NCBI GenBank assembly: GCA_964546645.1
Contig: CAZJKM010000002.1
Coordinates: forward strand, 20,648-84,647
Source of the DNA: A37T11 sp964546645
Lineage (GTDB): Bacteria; Bacteroidota; Bacteroidia; Sphingobacteriales; Sphingobacteriaceae
Length of the DNA stretch: 64,000 nucleotides
Direction: 5' to 3'
The translations under genes were made by a program, and so were the position numbers. Within the stretch, counting starts at the first letter, position 1. Every line of letters begins with the position of its first letter. The notes under the pieces are model-generated. The model searched no databases and had not been told where the DNA came from. It saw only the letters and a list, made by a program, of their open reading frames with translations. Shown piece after piece: positions 8,471 to 17,859 of the stretch.

Positions 8471-9862
8471 ATGATGTTAAAAAAAAAGGCGCTGTTACTG
8501 GTAACACTTTTTACCGTGGTACTGTGTGTTGGCTTATTGTTCTTTTCCTCCTTTGATACCTCGCCGTCAAGCAATCCGGCAACAACAACTGACCGTCAGG
8601 CAGAAGAAAACGACCTGCTTTTCGGCCTGCCTGTGGGAAAATACCTGGTAGAAGAACAGGAAGTGGCCAGGAATGAATTTCTTTCCGGTATCTTACAACG
8701 ATATAACGTTGATCAGTCTGTTATAGCGACTATTTCCGAAAAATCAAAAGTTGTTTTTGATGTGCGGAAGATTTCGGCAGGAAACAAATATACCGTATTC
8801 AGGGAGGCCGGGAATCCGGATAAAACGGCCTATCTTATTTACCAGCCCAATCAGGTTGATTACATCGTATACGACCTGAGAGACAGTGTCAGGGTATATG
8901 CTGACAGGAAAGAGGTAGAAACGCGGCTGGAGACAGCAGCCGGAGTGATCCACCAATCATTATATGAAACATTACAATCCCAGCATGCCAGCCCGGAACT
9001 GGCCGTCCAGTTGGCTGAGATCTACGGTTGGGCTGTTAATTTTTATCGTATCCAGAACGGCGATTGGTTCAAACTGGAATACGAGCGCCAGTATGTAGAT
9101 GGTGAGCCGGTTGGACAGGGAAAAATCAGATCGGCCGTTTTTTCACATGAAAACAAAGAATACCAGGCACATTATTTCCGTCCGGACAGTACCCAACCCG
9201 GCCAGTATTATGACGAGAACGGCAAAAGTCTGCGGCGTTCGTTTCTGAAAGCACCCCTGAAATTCAGCCGCATTTCTTCCGGATACAGCCTGCGTCGCTT
9301 CCATCCGGTACAACGGGTCTGGAAACCCCATTTTGGCACTGATTTTGCCGCTCCGAACGGCACGCCTATCATTGCTACCGGCAACGGTGTGGTGGTTGAA
9401 TCAGCATATAACGGCGGGAATGGCAACTACGTAAAAATTAAACACAACGACACCTATACCACACAATACCTGCATATGAGTAAGCGGGCTGTTAAAAAAG
9501 GGCAACAGGTAACACAAGGGCAGGTCATTGGCTATGTTGGCAGTACCGGTCTGGCTACTGGCCCTCACGTGTGTTATCGTTTCTGGAAAAACGGGAAACA
9601 GGTAGATGCGCTACGGCAACAGTTTCCGCCATCTGAGCCGATTGCTGACCAGTACCGGCAGGCTTTCCATAATGAGATAAGCAGCCGGCAGCTGCTGTTA
9701 GCACGCCTGGATATTAACCGGTTTCCGGAGGACGAAAAACTACTCGCATTTTACGATACACTGGAGCCAAGACTAAAACCGTTGTTCCCTGAGGTTTTCT
9801 TCAGCACCAATCCGGGAACGGAACAGCTTGTCCGCCACAATGAAATGAATAATTGGCTATAG
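8471..9862 (+). CDS. M23 (LytM-type) peptidoglycan endopeptidase
   Basis: This envelope protein of about 463 residues has an N-terminal membrane anchor or signal (LLLVTLFTVVLCVGLLFFSS), a 230-residue region resembling the MepM/OapA-like middle domain, and a C-terminal M23 domain. The metal ligands are H287 and D291 (HFGTD). The catalytic region has HMSK and GPHVCYRFW. Most M23 enzymes have HxH in that last motif; here the second histidine is C368. Bacteroidota homologues I recall share this change, so it is probably a variant ligand and not loss of function. The frame is open to 8438, but ATG 8471 or 8474 starts directly before the lysine-rich n-region. The enzyme would cut stem-peptide cross-links during growth. 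Confidence 0.9.
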   Translation: MMLKKKALLLVTLFTVVLCVGLLFFSSFDTSPSSNPATTTDRQAEENDLLFGLPVGKYLVEEQEVARNEFLSGILQRYNVDQSVIATISEKSKVVFDVRKISAGNKYTVFREAGNPDKTAYLIYQPNQVDYIVYDLRDSVRVYADRKEVETRLETAAGVIHQSLYETLQSQHASPELAVQLAEIYGWAVNFYRIQNGDWFKLEYERQYVDGEPVGQGKIRSAVFSHENKEYQAHYFRPDSTQPGQYYDENGKSLRRSFLKAPLKFSRISSGYSLRRFHPVQRVWKPHFGTDFAAPNGTPIIATGNGVVVESAYNGGNGNYVKIKHNDTYTTQYLHMSKRAVKKGQQVTQGQVIGYVGSTGLATGPHVCYRFWKNGKQVDALRQQFPPSEPIADQYRQAFHNEISSRQLLLARLDINRFPEDEKLLAFYDTLEPRLKPLFPEVFFSTNPGTEQLVRHNEMNNWL

Positions 9863-9878
9863 CCGCGGCACTCCGGCT

Positions 9879-10724
9879 TTACAAAAACGGGGTTTTATTC
9901 TTCGCCAGCACCACAGGCACATCTGCCATATTCAGTAACTTCTTACTGAGGCTGCTGTGGAACAGCCGCTCGAAAAAGCCGTAATTTCTGGAGGCCATGA
10001 TAATAAGCCCGATATCGCTGCGCTTTACATAGTCGTAAATCCCCTGTGCTTCGTCCTTATGCTCTTCGATATAATGAAATTTCGGGTGCAGATCCGCAAA
10101 ATACTGGGTCAGTAGCTGCTGATTCAGGCTTGCGGAAGGAGAATGGTGCTTACCACGGTAATCGGCATGCACCACATGGAGTTCAGCTCCCATCGTCCGG
10201 CAGAATTTCAATATGCTGCTCACGGGGGTGACTTCTTCCACATCGCGCAGATCAGTAGCATAAGCAATTTTGCTGACCGGTTCAAATACCGTTTCCCGGG
10301 GTACAATTAACAAAGGAGCAACCCCTGAAGCCGCGACGGCCATCGTGTTTTCGCCAATAAGCGTATTTTCAATATCTGATTGCCCGGCGATACCCATGAC
10401 GATCAGTGAGACATCCTGTTCATCAACCAATGCTTTCACTCCATCCTTCACCAGCATATTATCAGCATGGAAATGAATCGAAAAAGAGGGATCAGCACCA
10501 CTCACTACCCGTTCACACATGTCCTTCAGATGCTTCAGTGATGCCTGACGATAGATGTTCGTTTCATCATCCTTTGCTGCGATGTCTGCATCGACCGCAT
10601 GAAGTCTGTAAGAGTTGTAAAAAATAAGTTTGCCGATATGGAATTCGATGGCAAAATCAACGGCATACTTCGCAGCGGTATACGAGACATCCGAAAAGTC
10701 CACAGGAATAAGAATAGTCTTCAT
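9879..10724 (-). CDS. Universal stress protein, tandem Usp domains
   Basis: This 281-residue cytoplasmic protein consists of two Usp domains. The first starts with ILIPVDFSDVSY and ends with VAPLLIVPRE. The second starts near residue 155 (KIAYATDLRD) and ends with DVPVVLAKNK. The nucleotide-binding glycine signature GxxGxx(9)G(S/T) is degenerate: the first half keeps VMGIAGQSDIEN, while the second reads MASRNYGFFERLFHSSLS. ATP binding is therefore uncertain. Double-domain Usp proteins are common in Bacteroidota and are usually linked to stress or stationary phase. The gene converges on the M23 gene with only 16 bp between the stops. Confidence 0.9.
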   Translation of the reverse strand: MKTILIPVDFSDVSYTAAKYAVDFAIEFHIGKLIFYNSYRLHAVDADIAAKDDETNIYRQASLKHLKDMCERVVSGADPSFSIHFHADNMLVKDGVKALVDEQDVSLIVMGIAGQSDIENTLIGENTMAVAASGVAPLLIVPRETVFEPVSKIAYATDLRDVEEVTPVSSILKFCRTMGAELHVVHADYRGKHHSPSASLNQQLLTQYFADLHPKFHYIEEHKDEAQGIYDYVKRSDIGLIIMASRNYGFFERLFHSSLSKKLLNMADVPVVLAKNKTPFL

Positions 10725-10796
10725 ATCTTACAAAATGGTTAAGCGGGCTTAATATAGCATTTATTTTATAATCTACACGAATAACCAGCCGATGTT

Positions 10797-11552
10797 TTAC
10801 TGCTTTTCTTTATCCGCGTATCCAAAAACCTTTTGTAGCAGGGGAGTACTGCGCGAACCACCCAGATTATTACGGATCTTCAGCTCCTCCTGTGCTACCT
10901 GAAGAAAGAGGCCGTCAATAGCTTTCTGGGTGACGTATGCCGTGAGATCTGCTTCAATTTTTTCGTTGACAAGCGGGATCTGGTTATAGCGTGTGACCAC
11001 TTCTTTCCAGTACGCAGAAACATTGAACCGGCCCAGGCTTTGCGCTACGATAGGGCTGAACCGCTGCGTCAGATCGGCAGTGGTGGTCCGCTTAAAAAAG
11101 TTGGTGGCTGCATCCTGTTGCCCGCTGAGCAGGATATTGACCGCATCCAAAATGGTAAGCTGGCGCAGGGAATTGACAAATACCGCCGACGCTTCTCCAA
11201 CCGCATCTTCAGCAGCCCGGTTAAGGCTCTGGATCAGGTTATCGGCTAAGGACCCTAATCCGATGTTGCGTAACGTGGATTCTGCTTTCCGGGCCTGCGG
11301 CGGCAACAGGACTTTCACTGCGGCATTACCGAAGAAACCGTCTTTTACCGCCAATGTTTTGATACTCTGCTGTAACCCCTGATTGAGTGCTTCTTTTAGT
11401 CCGGACGCAATCTCATTGCTGCTGACCTGGCCATTACCCGACGACGGCTGTCCGGTTGTATTACCCCCGGACATCACTACCTGATGCAATGTATCACACT
11501 GCGTAAAAAAGATCAGGGTGCTGAGAAGGAATACAGGAATGGCTTTCTTCAT
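10797..11552 (-). CDS. DUF4197 lipoprotein
   Basis: This 251-residue protein has a lipoprotein signal (LLSTLIFFTQC, lipidated Cys at residue 19) and a short Ser/Gly-rich linker. An all-helical DUF4197 domain follows, with KVLLPPQARKAESTLR and FFKRTTTADLTQRFSP as recognisable blocks. Biochemical function is unknown for the family. Proteins of this kind are found in the envelope of many Gram-negative bacteria. The gene stands between the stress protein and GDPD genes, all on the same strand, with gaps of 72 and 83 bases, so co-transcription is possible but not required. Confidence 0.88.
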   Translation of the reverse strand: MKKAIPVFLLSTLIFFTQCDTLHQVVMSGGNTTGQPSSGNGQVSSNEIASGLKEALNQGLQQSIKTLAVKDGFFGNAAVKVLLPPQARKAESTLRNIGLGSLADNLIQSLNRAAEDAVGEASAVFVNSLRQLTILDAVNILLSGQQDAATNFFKRTTTADLTQRFSPIVAQSLGRFNVSAYWKEVVTRYNQIPLVNEKIEADLTAYVTQKAIDGLFLQVAQEELKIRNNLGGSRSTPLLQKVFGYADKEKQ

Positions 11553-11635
11553 TCGTAATCAATTATTTCTGAACAATAAAACAATGATACGTTATTTACA
11601 GCAAAATACCTGCCTAAGTCATTCTCTTTCTATAG

Positions 11636-12439
11636 TTATTTCTTTTTTGGGTGCTTGTGTTCTTTGACTAACCGGAGCAGTAATTCCGGTTCATCCGTGG
11701 TGATAAACTCCACCCGCTGGTTCAGGAGATTGATCGCTTCCTCCCTATTATTTACCGTCCAGGCATTAACAGTAAGCCCGGCATGATGGGCTTCTTTGAT
11801 CCACGCAGGATTCTTTTTAAACACGTTGTAGTTGTAATCGATTCCCCAGAAACCATCTGCCTTAACACCAGCCGGAGCAAAATCGCCGTTCAGGTAGGCT
11901 ACCCTCGCTTTCGGATCGCGCTCGATGATACGCTTGCCGCCCTCATAGCTGAACAGGATATAGTCTACCTGTTTCTGTGCACCGAGTTTATGCACGAGTT
12001 CAACACTCAGGTCAGCGGCTTTGCGCATGCGCTCCGGGCCTTGCGGAGATGTCTTCAATTCGTAAATAAGGCGGGTTTTCTTTTGCTTCAACCCTTCGCG
12101 CAGGTATTCTTCTGCGGTGGGAATTTTTTCACCGTTCGGGTGCTTTATCTTCAGCAGTTCTTCATAGGTCGCCGTTGCAATATCAATTCCGTAAAAATCA
12201 CGGTCGTGGTTTACCACCAACACATCATCTTTGGTCAGATGAACGTCGAATTCAGCACCAAAACAGCCGAGCCGGATCGCCTCTCTCAGCGATGCAATTG
12301 AATTCTGCGGCAGGTTATTCGCTTTCCAGGCCCCTCTGTGTGCAATAATCTTTGTCCTTTTTGCCTGAGCCATGCTTTCGTGATTCATTGTTGTTAACGC
12401 GACCAGGGAGAAGAACAGTGAGACCATTATCTGTTTCAT
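11636..12439 (-). CDS. Glycerophosphodiester phosphodiesterase (GDPD)
   Basis: This 267-residue exported enzyme cleaves glycerophosphodiesters to glycerol-3-phosphate and an alcohol. The signal peptide ends near MAQA (residue 26). The GDPD TIM-barrel motifs are present: IAHRGAW (catalytic His), NSIASLREAI, GAEFDVHLT (metal Glu/Asp), VVNHDRDF (second catalytic His) and YELK. The product would feed phospholipid head-group scavenging. The neighbouring gene is a phosphodiester glycosidase, so two enzymes that act on phosphodiesters lie side by side. A shared role on phosphodiester-linked glycans or teichoic-like polymers is speculative. Confidence 0.93.
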   Translation of the reverse strand: MKQIMVSLFFSLVALTTMNHESMAQAKRTKIIAHRGAWKANNLPQNSIASLREAIRLGCFGAEFDVHLTKDDVLVVNHDRDFYGIDIATATYEELLKIKHPNGEKIPTAEEYLREGLKQKKTRLIYELKTSPQGPERMRKAADLSVELVHKLGAQKQVDYILFSYEGGKRIIERDPKARVAYLNGDFAPAGVKADGFWGIDYNYNVFKKNPAWIKEAHHAGLTVNAWTVNNREEAINLLNQRVEFITTDEPELLLRLVKEHKHPKKK

Positions 12440-12515
12440 TTTGCTTCTTTTTATAATCGTTATGTTGCGAATATAGTGTATATTCTTTTATTTCTCAGCA
12501 GCATCACGATAAATA

Positions 12516-13373
12516 TTAATACACCAAGATCACACTGGCTACTTTCCGCTCGCCACCATGGTCAAACTGTTTATTGTCGGAAGGGAAGTTAACCACACCA
12601 TTATCCGGATGTCCCCGGATATACATCGTGGTTGACCCGCCACCATCCAGGTTTAAGGCATACCGGGCCCCGTATATACGGAGAAAATAAGCCAGCTCGG
12701 GCAGACTCATTCCCTGCGCCTGTGCATTCCGGCCATCTACGGTGATCAGCAACAGTTTGTTTCCGGGGGTAAGTGCGACGGCCGTACGGGGGTGCCGGTT
12801 GCGGTTGAAGGCGTTGCTGTCCAATGGCACTACCTTTTCGTGATCCAGCAATAACGGACCGCTCACCATGACATTGGGCAGGTTGAGCTGTTCGGCCATA
12901 CTTGCTTCGGGGATGGACAGGATGGCTGCCTCCCGGCCATCTTTCAGCGTCAATGCGCCACTCGTCCGGCTGCCTCCCGGTCCGACGGTTTCGTTAATAA
13001 CCTGGTTATCGATCCGGAGAAATGTTACAGAACCACCTTCTTTCATATTAAAAAAAGAGGCATTCACTGCCGCCGTTGCCCCGGCCTCCCGCGCAAATAC
13101 ACTGGTGAGCTGAAGCCCGGACGACACACCTGCAAAAGCAACCCGTACGCCGGGATTATCCAGGTCAACTTCCAGCACCTGTATGGTCTGTTTGCTTTGA
13201 AACAGGTCGTCGATATGCGAACTGCGCCATACAACACCCTCCTTCAGGGTTTGTTGTTTCCAGCCGGCGGACGTAATGATGAGCGAATCGGCGGTAGTTT
13301 GCCCGTACAGCCCATATACGGCCTGCAGAAATAATATGATAAAACTGATACGTAGTAATGTGCCTTTATTCAT
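12516..13373 (-). CDS. Phosphodiester glycosidase family protein (NAGPA-like)
   Basis: This 285-residue exported protein has a signal peptide (to about residue 24) and a phosphodiester glycosidase/NAGPA (DUF2233) domain over the rest. Conserved features visible are NASFFNMKEGG, RHPRTAVALT and the C-terminal ALNLDGGGSTTMY. In the eukaryotic uncovering enzyme this domain removes N-acetylglucosamine from a phosphodiester. Bacterial relatives act on varied phosphoglycosides. It lies 76 bp upstream of the GDPD gene on the same strand. The 228-base region upstream, between this gene and the cytochrome gene, is A/T-rich and probably carries its promoter, but I found no exact TAnnTTTG box. Confidence 0.88.
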   Translation of the reverse strand: MNKGTLLRISFIILFLQAVYGLYGQTTADSLIITSAGWKQQTLKEGVVWRSSHIDDLFQSKQTIQVLEVDLDNPGVRVAFAGVSSGLQLTSVFAREAGATAAVNASFFNMKEGGSVTFLRIDNQVINETVGPGGSRTSGALTLKDGREAAILSIPEASMAEQLNLPNVMVSGPLLLDHEKVVPLDSNAFNRNRHPRTAVALTPGNKLLLITVDGRNAQAQGMSLPELAYFLRIYGARYALNLDGGGSTTMYIRGHPDNGVVNFPSDNKQFDHGGERKVASVILVY

Positions 13374-13601
13374 TATCTAATTCAAGTACAATATGATGAT
13401 GCGTATATGTTAATAACAGTTGAGACAGTCCCCGGTAGCAAATGGCTGAAAAAACTATCTTTATCAGATACCAATTTGTCAGTATTTTTTCTAAAATCTG
13501 ATGAAGATACGAATAGTATTAAAAGTTCAAAGAATGAGTTACATTTATTCCTTGATTCTTATAAGATAACACAGCTCCGGGAGCAGATTACTATTACCCG
13601 A

Positions 13602-16592
13602 CTAATCTGGTATACTATTCATGGTATACCATGTTTCTGTCGACCAAAGGTTCTGCCCGTTACTACTTTTAATGGTTTTATAATTTAACCGGATGTACAC
13701 GACATGTTTTGGCTTCATACCTTCCAACTCTAAAAAAACCTTTCTCCGGTCAGCCGACAATTTAATGCTGCGAACCGGCAGGTTATTTTCATCCATTTTA
13801 GGTCCGCCATACTCCGCGGTAGGTTTAAACCACCATTGTGTAATCATATAATCAGAGGCTTGGTTGCCGGCACCTTCTTTCAACGGTTCAGTAAATTCAA
13901 TTTCCACTCCATTAGCTTTCGCTCTTACCGCCAGCATCTCAAATACCGGCTTATTGTTCCATTTTAGCTTCTGTAATCCATAATCTAATTTACCATACTG
14001 TATCCACCCGCCCCCTTTCATACCCACTCCGCCCACGTAAAGCGCACCGTCAGGACCCCATACCAGGCGGTTTACACCCACTTCCAATCCCTGGGCAAAC
14101 CTGAAAACAGCGCCCTGATAAACTCCTTTTATCTTCTCCACAAACGTACGTTTGATTCCGCCGTGGGTAATATCGCCAAATATCATTTGATTTTTATACG
14201 GACCTATATCCAGTTTAATTGGCTGGCTCGGAGACTTGCTGATCTCATCCTGTGTTAAATAAACCACCGGCTGAGTTTCTGTCAGATTTGCTGTACCCTT
14301 AAAATCAACCGATCTTGAACCGTACCAGGCGTCCTGCTGTAAATGCACGATTTTATTAGCAGGTAGCCAGTCCCCTTGGTTATCTGCAATAAACAGCTCA
14401 TTATCCGTACCTATCCCAATACCATTGGGAGTTCTTAACCCGCTTGCCACAAAACTAAAGGAACCGTCAGCTTTCGATATCTTAATTACTTTTCCGCGGT
14501 CAGGCTGCTGTGATTTTGAGCTTGCCCCTCCCGGATCAATAGCTGTTGCCAGGGTCCCGTAAAAATAGCCTCCCTTATACACCAGACCAAAAGCAAACTC
14601 ATGGAAGTTGGCAGAAGCCGTCCAGCCATTACATACAGTCTGGTATTGATCTATGATTTCATCATCATTAAGATCCACCAGTTTGGTAAGTTCATGCTTC
14701 TGCATCACATATATATCCCCATCAACCACCTTCAGGCCCAAAGGTTCTGCTAAACCGAAAGCTATTCGTTTCACTGTAATCGCTTCCGGATCATTACCCT
14801 GCACACCATCCAGGATATATACCCCGCCAACAGAATCCCAGGTGCTTACTACCAGGCGTCCATCTGGCAAAAAGTCCATTCCGCCTACTTTAGGCTGAAA
14901 TGTTTCGGGCCTGGCCTGTGAAAGGGTAAACGACGGATGTATGGTATCCAATGGAAAAGTATCGCCCGGTATAACGGCATTTTTCAGCGGAATAACCTCT
15001 TGCTGGGTTCTTTTTATGTCTGCTCCGGTAAAAGAGAACATAGCGGGCGGTACTACGGTAAATTCCTGTCCGCCATAAGGCAGCCACTGAAGTGAAAGCC
15101 CCTTTTGCCATTGCCCCTGAATGTATTCTATCCGGAAAGGATGTTTACCCTCGTTCAGAATAATTTCACTCTCCATACCTCTTAGATTATGTATTCCGTC
15201 ATTACCTATTACCAGTTTGCCATCAATATATAACCTGGATCCTCCGGCGCTTACCAGGCGAAAAACAGCTTTTGTTGTTTTTTCTAAATTAATAGAGCCG
15301 GTAGCATGAATAACAAAGTTATTTTTAAACTGCCCGAAATCATTACTGGTTAAATGAAGTGCATTGATAGAGCCTGATAAAAAGGGGAGCATATCCATAG
15401 TAATATCCGGAAGGTTAAGCACCTTTGAATTAAACTGATAGGCATTTATTGCAATACCAGGCTTTTCATCATGCTGAACTGCCTGCGCCGGATCAATTAC
15501 TTGCACAACAACCGGATAACCGGGATCCGGCATCAGTTCTTCCCTGTTTTTTGCCTGTTCCTCTTTAGCATCCAGACTAAGAATATAGGATACGATGGAA
15601 ACGACATCCTTTTCAGGGAGATCGGGATGAGGAGTCATTGGTATGGTGCCCCAACTGCCCGCTCCGCCTTTTATTATTTTATCTACCAGCATTTCATGGT
15701 TTTGAAGGGTATTATCATATTGGCGGGCAATATCCATATAAGAGGGACCTACTGTTTTTACCTCTTTGTTATGGCAGTTGTTACAATCGGTAGTTTCTAT
15801 AAGGGCATATATAGCCTCTTCCGGTGTGAGGTTCTTCCGTTCAGCCAGCGCTTCTGCGGGCTTGGGAAACAAACTGGCGTAAAAACGTGTGTTGCTATTA
15901 CTATTTAGTATCAGCATGCCTTCAAGTGTATGGTACTCCCTGGCGTCAAGTTCCTCGGTTCCTTTTTTATTCATGCTAAATTGACCATCTGTTATGAGAT
16001 CGGCTTCGGATAGCAATGAGGATACATGGGTTTGTAATGCGACCTGTAAACCGGAAGGTACCTTTGAAGTAGTAAAAATACGCTCGAAACCCGCTCCATC
16101 CCCGCTTAAATCAATATATTCCGGTCTTTCTTCTACCTTAATTTTCTGACCTTTATATACAAGCTCATAGTTTAGCGTAACGCGGTTGTCAAGTATGGTA
16201 TGACCTTTGTAATTTACTTCAGGAATGATTTCGGTGGTCTTATTAACGATAATCCTCCAGGGATTTTCATCGGGTTCTTGTATATAAGCTATGCCCTGGG
16301 TGGTAGGCTGGACCCCATGCCTGGCTGTATACACAGAACCTTCAAAATTCACTATACCGGCCCATGCTTTATACAGGGAACCTGTTTGGGTATTATAGGC
16401 TAACCATAATTTATCATGCAGGGCTATACTTAGCATCCTCGGCTTCTGATCAAGCACTGACCGGACCACCCAGGTATCAACAGGTCTTGAAATGAATGGT
16501 AATACATCAGCTTGCTTTTTATGCCTGCTGCACCCTTCTGTTAGGTAAAGTGCTGCAATAAATGACAAAATGAATAAAAATCTAAAACTCAT
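13602..16592 (-). CDS. Multidomain cytochrome c / PA14 / beta-propeller lipoprotein
   Basis: This 996-residue lipoprotein (signal ends LTEGC, lipidated Cys at 21) has four parts. An N-terminal beta region (about 25-255) is unassigned. A class I cytochrome c domain has haem motif CNNCH (C270, C273, H274) and an axial-Met candidate in TIPMTPHPDLP. A PA14-like module lies at about 390-540 (RLYIDGKLVIGND, GKHPFRIEY). A sorbosone/glucose-dehydrogenase-like six-bladed propeller starts near 565 (GGMDFLPDGRLVVSTWD, GLRTPNGIGIG). A C-terminal 90-residue beta domain follows. This layout suits an extracytoplasmic sugar or alcohol oxidation or sensing complex passing electrons to the haem. It is the last gene of the PhyH-Gfo/Idh operon. 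It is more A/T-rich than its neighbours. Confidence 0.88.
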   Translation of the reverse strand: MSFRFLFILSFIAALYLTEGCSRHKKQADVLPFISRPVDTWVVRSVLDQKPRMLSIALHDKLWLAYNTQTGSLYKAWAGIVNFEGSVYTARHGVQPTTQGIAYIQEPDENPWRIIVNKTTEIIPEVNYKGHTILDNRVTLNYELVYKGQKIKVEERPEYIDLSGDGAGFERIFTTSKVPSGLQVALQTHVSSLLSEADLITDGQFSMNKKGTEELDAREYHTLEGMLILNSNSNTRFYASLFPKPAEALAERKNLTPEEAIYALIETTDCNNCHNKEVKTVGPSYMDIARQYDNTLQNHEMLVDKIIKGGAGSWGTIPMTPHPDLPEKDVVSIVSYILSLDAKEEQAKNREELMPDPGYPVVVQVIDPAQAVQHDEKPGIAINAYQFNSKVLNLPDITMDMLPFLSGSINALHLTSNDFGQFKNNFVIHATGSINLEKTTKAVFRLVSAGGSRLYIDGKLVIGNDGIHNLRGMESEIILNEGKHPFRIEYIQGQWQKGLSLQWLPYGGQEFTVVPPAMFSFTGADIKRTQQEVIPLKNAVIPGDTFPLDTIHPSFTLSQARPETFQPKVGGMDFLPDGRLVVSTWDSVGGVYILDGVQGNDPEAITVKRIAFGLAEPLGLKVVDGDIYVMQKHELTKLVDLNDDEIIDQYQTVCNGWTASANFHEFAFGLVYKGGYFYGTLATAIDPGGASSKSQQPDRGKVIKISKADGSFSFVASGLRTPNGIGIGTDNELFIADNQGDWLPANKIVHLQQDAWYGSRSVDFKGTANLTETQPVVYLTQDEISKSPSQPIKLDIGPYKNQMIFGDITHGGIKRTFVEKIKGVYQGAVFRFAQGLEVGVNRLVWGPDGALYVGGVGMKGGGWIQYGKLDYGLQKLKWNNKPVFEMLAVRAKANGVEIEFTEPLKEGAGNQASDYMITQWWFKPTAEYGGPKMDENNLPVRSIKLSADRRKVFLELEGMKPKHVVYIRLNYKTIKSSNGQNLWSTETWYTMNSIPD

Positions 16593-16648
16593 ATCTATAA
16601 ATCAGGAAGCAGACTTCCATACCTGCTATTATATGAAATATTACTTGT

Positions 16649-17833
16649 CTAACGAAATTTCTGAGAAATATGTCCGGTGTTCTTATCTTTCAGGATAAGT
16701 TTCACCTCGCCATTTGGTAAAATCTCTTCTTTTATCAGGTAAAATTGATGATCATAACTAACCGGTTGTGAGGTATTTTCCGCTTTGTCCTTTCCTCTCC
16801 AGTCTTCAATTTTAACGGGTTCCCATAAACGGCTTCTCACAGAGGTATAAGCGGCATCTAAAATACAATTAACAATATAAGCATCATAAAATGTTTCCAG
16901 CGGCTCACGTTCCGTTTCTATGGAATCAAACATATCCGAGAACATATTGGAATAACCCAGTTCATGAGCTTCATCGCCAACCGGGAAAAGCCATCCCTTA
17001 CCGGTTTCTGATTTTTCAGCTACGTATCCTCCCTTCCCGGTACTGAACATTTCAAACCCGGTACGTAAAAAGCCATTCAGCCAGATCGTACCTTCGGTTC
17101 CCATTACTTCATCGCGAAGATCCATTCCACCGCGAAACGCCCAGCTCACTTCGAACTGGCCAATAGCTCCGTTTGCATATTTCACCAGTCCGATGGCATG
17201 ATCTTCCGCCTCGATAGGATGCACCTGGGTATCCGCCCAGCACATCACCTCTATAGGCCTGATATCTTTGCCAATAAAGTTCCGGCCAATTTCCACGCAA
17301 TGACACCCCAGGTCTATAATTGCTCCTCCCCCGGATTGCTCTTTATCCCAAAACCAATCACTGTGCGGCCCGGGATGGGCTTCCCTGGATTTTGTCCACA
17401 ATATGCGCCCCAGGCTTCCCGCTTTAACGGCGGCGCATGATTTTAACATTTTAGGGGTATAGCAAAGATCTTCAAGATAACCGGCAAAAATACCTGCATG
17501 CTCAACTGCATCAAGCATTCGCTTTGCTTCTTCAGCAGTTCTGCCTAAAGGTTTTGTACAAAGCACACTTTTTTTTGCTGCAACACAGGCAATTACCGCG
17601 GCTTCATGCAGGTTATTGGGTAAGGCAATAATGACCACTTCTGTATCCGGATGCTGAATTGCTTCATCCATATCAGTAAAACAATGCGCTGTATCATAAT
17701 CCTCAGCAAATTTTTTTGCACGTTCTTTACTCCTGGAATACACGGCATGTATACGATCTTTCCGGCGCTGGCTATGTAAAGAATCAGCATAAAATCTGGC
17801 TATAAAGCCGGTTCCGAGCATGGCTATTTTCAT
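16649..17833 (-). CDS. Gfo/Idh/MocA-family oxidoreductase
   Basis: This 394-residue cytoplasmic enzyme has an N-terminal Rossmann domain (MLGTGFIARFYADSL) and the Gfo/Idh/MocA C-terminal alpha/beta domain. The conserved lysine lies in CTKPLGR, near residue 94, where many members have EKP. GGGAIIDLGCH near residue 168 is the usual substrate-side motif. Members oxidise or reduce a sugar or cyclitol hydroxyl with NAD(P). It is 26 bp downstream of the PhyH gene and 56 bp upstream of the cytochrome lipoprotein gene. The three appear to be one catabolic operon for a sugar-like compound. The exact substrate is unknown. Confidence 0.92.
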   Translation of the reverse strand: MKIAMLGTGFIARFYADSLHSQRRKDRIHAVYSRSKERAKKFAEDYDTAHCFTDMDEAIQHPDTEVVIIALPNNLHEAAVIACVAAKKSVLCTKPLGRTAEEAKRMLDAVEHAGIFAGYLEDLCYTPKMLKSCAAVKAGSLGRILWTKSREAHPGPHSDWFWDKEQSGGGAIIDLGCHCVEIGRNFIGKDIRPIEVMCWADTQVHPIEAEDHAIGLVKYANGAIGQFEVSWAFRGGMDLRDEVMGTEGTIWLNGFLRTGFEMFSTGKGGYVAEKSETGKGWLFPVGDEAHELGYSNMFSDMFDSIETEREPLETFYDAYIVNCILDAAYTSVRSRLWEPVKIEDWRGKDKAENTSQPVSYDHQFYLIKEEILPNGEVKLILKDKNTGHISQKFR

Positions 17834-17859
17834 TCGTGAAAGATTGGAATATAGAGAAA

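Noticed and set aside
13407..13688. 93-codon plus-strand open frame in the gap before the cytochrome lipoprotein gene
   Set aside because: It overlaps the 3' end of that gene, shows no family pattern or ribosome site, and is probably chance in A/T-rich DNA.
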